From: Wenjunlia tyrosinilytica | Lineage (GTDB): Bacteria; Actinomycetota; Actinomycetes; Streptomycetales; Streptomycetaceae | DNA: 64,000 nucleotides | Direction of reading: 5' to 3' | Assembly: GCF_014646055.1 (NCBI RefSeq) | Contig: NZ_BMMS01000014.1 | Coordinates: forward strand, 164,467-228,466 | Shown here: positions 59,706-64,000 of the stretch, one piece after another | How positions within the stretch are numbered: position 1 is the first letter of the stretch | How the letters are laid out: each line of letters starts with the position of its first letter | Notes under the pieces: model-generated | The model's input: the letters and a program-made list of their open reading frames with translations, nothing else | What the model was told of the DNA's origin: nothing | Database searches by the model: none | Position numbers and translations under genes: made by a program

Positions 59706-60578
59706 ATGGAGCCAGTCGTCACAGTCGGCCTGGACGGTTCACCCGAGAGCGTGACCGCCGCGCACTGGGCCGCCGGCGAGGCACGGCTGAGGCACGTGCC
59801 CTTGCGCCTGGTCCACGCCTGGGTCATGGCGCCACCCGCCACGGCCGGCGTCCAGGACGCGGATGTGCAGGACCACTGGGCCACCCGCATCGTCCGCGAC
59901 GCGGCGAAGGAGCTGCGCGAGGACTTCCCGGGCCTGGCCATCAGCGAGGAGCTGGTGGCCAAGGACCCGGTCGAGGCGCTGCTGGCCGAGGCCGAGCACT
60001 CACAGGTCCTCGCGCTGGGCTCGCGCGGTATCGGCCCCATGGCTCACTTCTTCCTCGGAGACATCGCACTCGACGTCGTGAGCCGGGCGGAACAGCCGGT
60101 GGTGCTCGTGCGGGGCGCGGAGCGGGAGGCGGGCGAGCCCCTGTTCCCGGGCGGCGGAAACGTCGTCGTCGCACTGAGGCTCCACGGGCCGAGCGAGAGC
60201 CTGCTCGAATTCGCCTTCGAGGCCGCACGGCGACGGGGAGCCCCCGTCCGCGCCCTGCACTCCCGCGCCCTGCCCCCTCAGGCGTACGCGCCCTGGGGTG
60301 TCGGCCCCGACGCCGCAAAGCACCTGGCCGACGACGCACGCGAGGAGCTCAAGAAGGCGCTCGCACCGTGGCAGAGGAAGTACCCCGACGTACGGGTGAT
60401 CGAAGAAGTCGCGCTGGAGAGCCCCGCCCGTGCCGTCGTGCGAGCCGCGTCCGGGGCCGATCTGCTGGTCATGGGGCGTCGGCGCAAGAGCCCGGCCTGG
60501 TCGCGCCGCATCGGCACCGTGGTGCACGCCGCGATCCACCATGCCACCTGCCCGGTCGCGGTCGTCCCGCACGACTGA
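59706..60578 (+). CDS. Tandem-domain universal stress protein
   Basis: A 290-residue protein made of two UspA domains. The first is 'VVTVGLDGSPESVTAAHWAAGEARLRHVPLRLVHAW' to 'SQVLALGSRGIGPMAHFFLGDIALDVVSRAEQPVVLV', where GSRG-G...G(S/D) is the ATP-binding signature. The second is 'NVVVALRLHGPSESLLEFAFEAARRRGAPVRALH' to 'ADLLVMGRRRKSPAWSRRIGTVVHAAIHHATCPVAVVPHD', with a degenerate ATP motif. Mycobacterial tandem Usps (Rv1996, Rv2623) are DosR-controlled and slow growth under hypoxia. ATG 59706 follows GGAGG. Confidence 0.92.
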   Translation: MEPVVTVGLDGSPESVTAAHWAAGEARLRHVPLRLVHAWVMAPPATAGVQDADVQDHWATRIVRDAAKELREDFPGLAISEELVAKDPVEALLAEAEHSQVLALGSRGIGPMAHFFLGDIALDVVSRAEQPVVLVRGAEREAGEPLFPGGGNVVVALRLHGPSESLLEFAFEAARRRGAPVRALHSRALPPQAYAPWGVGPDAAKHLADDAREELKKALAPWQRKYPDVRVIEEVALESPARAVVRAASGADLLVMGRRRKSPAWSRRIGTVVHAAIHHATCPVAVVPHD

Positions 60579-60663
60579 GACCCCGCGCGCCGCGCACCGT
60601 GACACGGCGCACGTGATCGCCGACTGTACGGCGGAACGGAGGCCAACGAAACGGAGGCCAACG

Positions 60664-62205
60664 ATGAGAACCTCTCCCGAGGAGAGCCTCGGGCGGGCCG
60701 CCCCACAGCTGCCCGCCGAAGTGAGCGAGACCCACGTCGCGGTCGTCTTCTTCGTGGGGGACCGCGCCTACAAGCTCAAGAAGCCGGTGGACCTGGAGTT
60801 CCTGGACTTCACCGGCCTTCCCGCCCGGCGGAACGCCTGCGAGAGGGAGATCGAGCTCAACCGGCGCTTCGCTCCGGATGTGTACCTGGGGCTGGCCGAG
60901 GTGCTGCTGCCCGACGAGGGCCCGGCCGAGCCGCTGGTCGTCATGCGCAGGATGCCCGCCGAACGCCGACTCGCCCAGCTGGTCGTGAGCGGTGCCCCCG
61001 TGCGGGATCCCCTGCGCGGTGTCGCCCGTCTGCTCGCGGCCGTGCACGCGAAGGCGCCCCGGCACGACGCGGTCGTCGCGGAGGGGACCCGGGACGCTCT
61101 GCGCTCGCGCTGGGAGGCGAGTTTCGCCCAGGTGGCCGAGCTGGGTGAGGCCGACGGTGCGCCCGCGGGCGTATCCGAGATCGAAAGGCTGGTGCGGCGC
61201 TACCTCGAGGGGCGCGAACGCCTGTTCGTCAGACGGATCGAGGAGGACCGCATCGTCGACGGCCACGGGGACCTGCTCGCCGACGACATCTTCTGCCTCC
61301 ATGACGGTCCGCGGGTACTGGACTGCCTGGAGTTCGACGACCGGCTGCGGTACGTCGACGGGCTGGACGACGCGGCGTTCCTGGCCATGGACCTGGAACG
61401 ACTCGGAGCGCCCGAGTCCGCGGCCTTCTTCCTCGCCCGCTACTGCGAGTACTCCGGCGACCCGGCACCGCCGTCCCTCTACCACCACTACGTCGCCTAC
61501 CGGGCCTTCGTGCGGGCCAAGGTCGGCCTGTTCCGCGCCCGTCAAGGCGCCCCGGGGGCACTCGGCGAGGCCCACTGGCTGATCAAGGCGACCCTGCGCC
61601 ACCTGCGCACCTCGGCGGTGGGCCTGATCCTCGTCGGCGGCCTGCCGGCCAGTGGGAAGTCCACGCTGTCCGGCGCGCTGGCCGACCGGCTCGGCATCAC
61701 GCTGCTCAGCAGCGACCGGCTGCGCAAGGAACTGGCCGGGATCCCACCCGAGAGTCCCGCACCCGCCGAGTACGGCCGAGGCCTGTACAGCCGGGAATGG
61801 ACTCGCCGCACCTACGGAACTCTGCTCGATCACGCGTCCGTACTGCTGGAGTCCGGTGAGTCCGTCGTGCTGGACGCCACCTGGATCAGTCGTGAGCACC
61901 GCAAAGCCGCCGCCGCGCTTGCCCAGCGGGTCGGCGCGGACCTGGTGCAACTGAGGTGCGAGGTGCCGGCCGACCAGGCGGCCACGCGTCTGAGCGGCAG
62001 AGCGCCCGGCGCGCCCGGCGTGTCCGACGCCGACGCGGCGGTGGCGGCCACGATGGCCTCGAAGGAGGAGCCATGGCCGGAGGCCGTCGCCATCGACACC
62101 AGCGGACCGCTGGACGCGGCCGTGGGGCGGGCGGTCGCGGCCGCACGTCCCTTCGGAACCGAGCAGGCGGCTGTCTTCAGGCGTCCATACATGGAGCCGG
62201 ACTAG
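60664..62205 (+). CDS. Bifunctional aminoglycoside-phosphotransferase-like / P-loop kinase protein (Rv2004c-like)
   Basis: A 513-residue protein. The N-terminal half (to about 330) is kinase-like: 'THVAVVFFVGDRAYKLKKPVDLEFLDFTG' (Lys), 'RRMPAERRLAQLV', 'IVDGHGDLLADDIFCLHDGPRVLDCLEFDDRLRYVDGLDDAAFLAMDLERLG', with the HGDL catalytic loop and a metal Asp. The C-terminal half is a zeta-toxin/AAA-type P-loop kinase: 'LILVGGLPASGKSTLSGALADRLG' and 'LLSSDRLRKEL'. Rv2004c of the DosR regulon has this layout. ATG 60664 follows a duplicated CGGAGGCCAACGA. The substrate is unknown. Confidence 0.9.
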   Translation: MRTSPEESLGRAAPQLPAEVSETHVAVVFFVGDRAYKLKKPVDLEFLDFTGLPARRNACEREIELNRRFAPDVYLGLAEVLLPDEGPAEPLVVMRRMPAERRLAQLVVSGAPVRDPLRGVARLLAAVHAKAPRHDAVVAEGTRDALRSRWEASFAQVAELGEADGAPAGVSEIERLVRRYLEGRERLFVRRIEEDRIVDGHGDLLADDIFCLHDGPRVLDCLEFDDRLRYVDGLDDAAFLAMDLERLGAPESAAFFLARYCEYSGDPAPPSLYHHYVAYRAFVRAKVGLFRARQGAPGALGEAHWLIKATLRHLRTSAVGLILVGGLPASGKSTLSGALADRLGITLLSSDRLRKELAGIPPESPAPAEYGRGLYSREWTRRTYGTLLDHASVLLESGESVVLDATWISREHRKAAAALAQRVGADLVQLRCEVPADQAATRLSGRAPGAPGVSDADAAVAATMASKEEPWPEAVAIDTSGPLDAAVGRAVAAARPFGTEQAAVFRRPYMEPD

Positions 62206-62215
62206 GGCTGGACCA

Positions 62216-62229
62216 GGGCCTGTCGGCCC
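62216..62229. promoter_or_regulatory. DosR/OsdR-like box before the CBS-domain gene
   Basis: GGGCC-TGTC-GGCCC fits the box pattern exactly, 110 bases before ATG 62339. A GTCCC half-site falls exactly 22 bp further (within 62238-62251). Confidence 0.55.
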
Positions 62230-62338
62230 CCAGCCGTACCCACGCGGTCCCTGGGCACGCAGCACCTCGGGGCGCAAGGTGGTCAGGGATGCCGGAGAAG
62301 CGGCACCCCGCAACGTTCGTACCGGGAAGGGACTGGCC

Positions 62339-63034
62339 ATGCAGCACCGAACCGTCAGGGACCTCATGACCCACGCGGTCGTGCGGGTGCAGCCGAGGAC
62401 CTCGTTCAAGGAGGTCGCCGAGCTGCTCCACGAGTACGACATCACCGCGGTGCCCGTCGTGGACGCCGACGACCGTCCGCTGGGCGTGGTCTCCGAGGCC
62501 GACCTGCTGCGCAAGACCGCCGGGCATCCCCTCGACACCGCGCCCAGCGCCTCCGGCCGCGCCGGCCGAGCGCGGCCGGGGGCGACGGTGGCCGAGGAGC
62601 TGATGTCCAGCCCCGCGGTGTGCGCGAGGCCCGGCTGGACCGTCGTCCAAGCGGCACAGGTGATGCAGGAGAACCACATCAAGCGCCTTCCGGTGATCGA
62701 CGACACGGACCGGCTCGTCGGCGTGGTCAGCCGGAGCGATCTGCTGAGGGTCTTCCTGCGCAAGGACGACGCCATCCGCGCCGAGATCGTGGAGGACGTC
62801 GTCGTCAGGACGCTGGGTGAGGCCCCCTCCACCATCGGCGTCACCGTTGACCACGGCAAGGTCGTTCTCAGCGGCAGCGTCTGCCGCAAGGGCACGGTCC
62901 CGGTCCTTGTACGGCTGTGCGAGGCCGTGGACGGAGTGATCTCGGTGGACGAGCGCCTGGGATGGGAGCTGGATGACGCCGGATCGGGCTCCGCGCCTGC
63001 GCCTGCGGCCGGCTCGCGTTACGCCGGGCGCTGA
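62339..63034 (+). CDS. CBS-domain pair with C-terminal BON domain
   Basis: A 231-residue protein from ATG 62339. CBS 1: 'TVRDLMTHAVVRVQPRTSFKEVAELLHEYDITAVPVVDADDRPLGVVSEADLL'. CBS 2: 'TVAEELMSSPAVCARPGWTVVQAAQVMQENHIKRLPVIDDTDRLVGVVSRSDLLRVFL'. Then a BON module ('IRAEIVEDVVVRTLGEAPSTIGVTVDHGKVVLSGSVCRKGTVPVLVRLCEAVDGVISVDERLGWE'). It should bind adenine nucleotides and report energy state. The mycobacterial counterpart Hrp1 (Rv2626c, CBS only) is DosR-induced. Partner unknown. Confidence 0.92.
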   Translation: MQHRTVRDLMTHAVVRVQPRTSFKEVAELLHEYDITAVPVVDADDRPLGVVSEADLLRKTAGHPLDTAPSASGRAGRARPGATVAEELMSSPAVCARPGWTVVQAAQVMQENHIKRLPVIDDTDRLVGVVSRSDLLRVFLRKDDAIRAEIVEDVVVRTLGEAPSTIGVTVDHGKVVLSGSVCRKGTVPVLVRLCEAVDGVISVDERLGWELDDAGSGSAPAPAAGSRYAGR

Positions 63035-63094
63035 CGGTTACGGGCCGTGGTCGGCCCCGCTGGACAGCAGTGATGTGGGAAGAGGTGGTTGGCC

Positions 63095-63787
63095 GTGCCA
63101 TCCGAGGCAGCATCGGCAGGCGCCGCTGACGCGGTGCACTCCAACCCGGGAGACATCGGTCGGCGCATCGCGCGCCGACGCGACCAACTGGGCATGAGCC
63201 GCGAGGAGGCGGCGGCCCGGGCGGGCATGGCGCCCGGATACCTTCAGTACCTGGAATCGCAGCCGGGCGAAGTGAGCACCGCCTGCCTGCTCCGCCTTGC
63301 CGGGGCACTGGAGACCACCATGGGCGAACTGCTCGGCGGCGGCGTCGACCTGCCGCCCGGCCGGGGGGACTCGGCTCAGCGGCCCCGCTTGGACGAGCTC
63401 GATCCCGCCGAGTGCCGGACGCTGCTGTCCACGCATGGGGTGGGACGCCTGGCCGTCACGACCTCCGAAGGCCCCGCGGTCGTGCCCGTCAACTACACGC
63501 TGGTCGACGACAGCGTCGTCTTCCGGACCGCTCCGCACGCCCTGCCGTCACAGGCCTCGGGCAAGGAAGTGGCGTTCGAGGTGGACCACATCGACGACGC
63601 GCTCAGCCAGGGCTGGAGCGTGCTCGTGGTGGGCCGGGCGCAGCAGGTCACCGATCCGGAGGAGGCACGCGGACTCGGCGAGTTGGCGCGCAGCCGCCCC
63701 TGGTGGTCGCCCGAGAGCCGTGACCTGTGGATGCGGATCACTCCGAGGCGCACCACCGGCCGCCGGATCCGCGCCGGGGGCCAGTGA
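63095..63787 (+). CDS. XRE-family helix-turn-helix fused to a pyridoxamine 5'-phosphate oxidase-like domain
   Basis: A 230-residue protein from GTG 63095 (AGAGGTGG before it). Residues about 18-80 are an XRE HTH ('DIGRRIARRRDQLGMSREEAAARAGMAPGYLQYLESQPGEVSTACLLRLAGALETTMGELL'). Residues about 95-225 are a split-barrel flavin/F420 domain ('RTLLSTHGVGRLAVTTSEGPAVVPVNYTLVDDSVVFRTAP', 'EVAFEVDHIDDALSQGWSVLVVGRAQQVTDPEE'). It could be a redox-sensing regulator or a DNA-tethered oxidoreductase. It follows the CBS gene by 60 bases. Confidence 0.88.
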   Translation: MPSEAASAGAADAVHSNPGDIGRRIARRRDQLGMSREEAAARAGMAPGYLQYLESQPGEVSTACLLRLAGALETTMGELLGGGVDLPPGRGDSAQRPRLDELDPAECRTLLSTHGVGRLAVTTSEGPAVVPVNYTLVDDSVVFRTAPHALPSQASGKEVAFEVDHIDDALSQGWSVLVVGRAQQVTDPEEARGLGELARSRPWWSPESRDLWMRITPRRTTGRRIRAGGQ

Positions 63788-63803
63788 CCCGAAGCGATGC
63801 AGC

Positions 63804-63836
63804 GCAGCCCTCCGCCCAGGTCGGGCGGGGGGCTGC
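63804..63836. terminator. Hairpin between convergent genes
   Basis: GCAGCCCTCCGCCC (63804-63817) and GGGCGGGGGGCTGC (63823-63836) pair over 14 bp (one T-G) around a five-base loop. It lies between the stop of the HTH-PNPOx gene and the stop of the converging response-regulator gene, and is the probable bidirectional terminator. Confidence 0.75.
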
Positions 63837-63875
63837 GGTCGGGCGGGGGCCGCGTCGGTGGCGGACCGGACCGCG

Positions 63876-64000
63876 TCAGCGGCGGGGCGAGGAGGGCTGG
63901 TTCCCGCCGGGCCGGGTGACCTGGGTGGCGAGTACGGCCGCCTGAATGCGCCGCTCGACGCCGAGTTTGGCCAGGAGGCGGGAGATGTGGTTCTTGACGG
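63876..64000 (-). CDS. DevR/OsdR-type LuxR response regulator, C-terminal end
   Basis: Only the last 41 codons are in the window: '[40 protein letters not shown]' and stop. This is the recognition helix and end of a NarL/LuxR DNA-binding domain. It closely follows mycobacterial DevR, which reads [22 protein letters not shown] at this place. It is the likely partner of the DevS/OsdK-type kinase at 52299 and the probable reader of the boxes found across this island. The receiver domain lies beyond the window. Confidence 0.85.
   Translation of the reverse strand, partial: VKNHISRLLAKLGVERRIQAAVLATQVTRPGGNQPSSPRR

Noticed and set aside
60469..62895. Long minus-strand frame opposite the kinase and CBS genes
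   Set aside because: It has no recognisable domain; the plus-strand proteins are clear family members, so this is a GC-driven shadow.
63042..63057. GGGCC-GTGGTC-GGCCC palindrome before the HTH-PNPOx gene
   Set aside because: It looks like a DosR-type box, but the spacer is six bases instead of four, so I did not count it with the others.

Overview
The window is high-GC actinobacterial chromosome, most likely Streptomyces or a close relative. The evidence is strong G/C bias at third codon positions, GTG and TTG starts behind GGAGG-type ribosome sites, many four-base ATGA overlaps, and families typical of streptomycetes (SCO2400-type zinc-ribbon protein, large LuxR/LAL regulator, class I terpene synthase, SpoIIE/GAF/PAS phosphatase, nitrate-sensing kinase). 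I recognised no rRNA, tRNA, CRISPR array, insertion sequence or prophage. Family names come from reading the proteins; no search was run.

Region 1 (1-14.9 kb) is mixed: the 3' end of an intradiol dioxygenase gene, secreted proteins (WDG-repeat propeller, PL5-like alginate lyase, small beta-helix protein), an SCO2400-type membrane protein, a hemerythrin, a LAL regulator converging on an unusual terpene synthase, a DUF2231-Rieske protein, small membrane proteins, a GCS2 ligase and gene debris (ZIP transporter tail, GlsB-like protein lacking its C-terminal half).

Region 2 (15-23.5 kb) is a PTS-driven dihydroxyacetone module. On the minus strand run aquaglyceroporin, dhaK, dhaL and a dedicated enzyme I; on the plus strand run dhaM and an HPr; an IclR/GylR-type regulator lies between. 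The same 23-bp operator-like sequence precedes both transcription units. Downstream of enzyme I, a frameshifted N-terminal fragment of a second dhaK is joined to a sensor kinase that lacks its own N-terminus.

Region 3 (23.7-33.6 kb) holds a small hypothetical protein, a secreted M1 peptidase, a secreted beta-lactamase-fold hydrolase, an orphan sugar-binding lipoprotein, a TetR regulator with a paired palindromic operator, a GAF-PAS-GAF-SpoIIE phosphatase, a membrane protein and a methyltransferase.

Region 4 (34-47 kb) is one catabolic locus. Ten minus-strand genes encode an OpuC-like quaternary-amine ABC importer, a formaldehyde-activating-enzyme (Fae) homologue, a mandelate-racemase-type enolase, two aldehyde dehydrogenases, a 3-hydroxyisobutyrate-dehydrogenase-like protein and an iron alcohol dehydrogenase. 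An IclR regulator and a choline-dehydrogenase-like GMC oxidoreductase are divergent. The likely logic is import of a (methylated) quaternary amine, oxidation, and capture of a released C1 unit.

Region 5 (about 48-64 kb) is an island of DosR/OsdR dormancy-type genes: two Zn alcohol dehydrogenases, an OtsB1-like HAD domain protein, a DevS/OsdK-type kinase, a CtpF-like P-type ATPase, Rv1733c-like and Rv1738-like (DUF1876) proteins, a flavodoxin-domain protein, a DUF4389 protein, a tandem universal stress protein, an Rv2004c-like bifunctional kinase, a CBS-BON protein, an HTH-PNPOx protein and, cut by the window end, a DevR/OsdR-type response regulator. Palindromes of the form GGG[A/C]C-N4-G[G/T]CCC, several with a second half-site exactly 22 bp away, lie in the promoter gaps and suggest control by that regulator.
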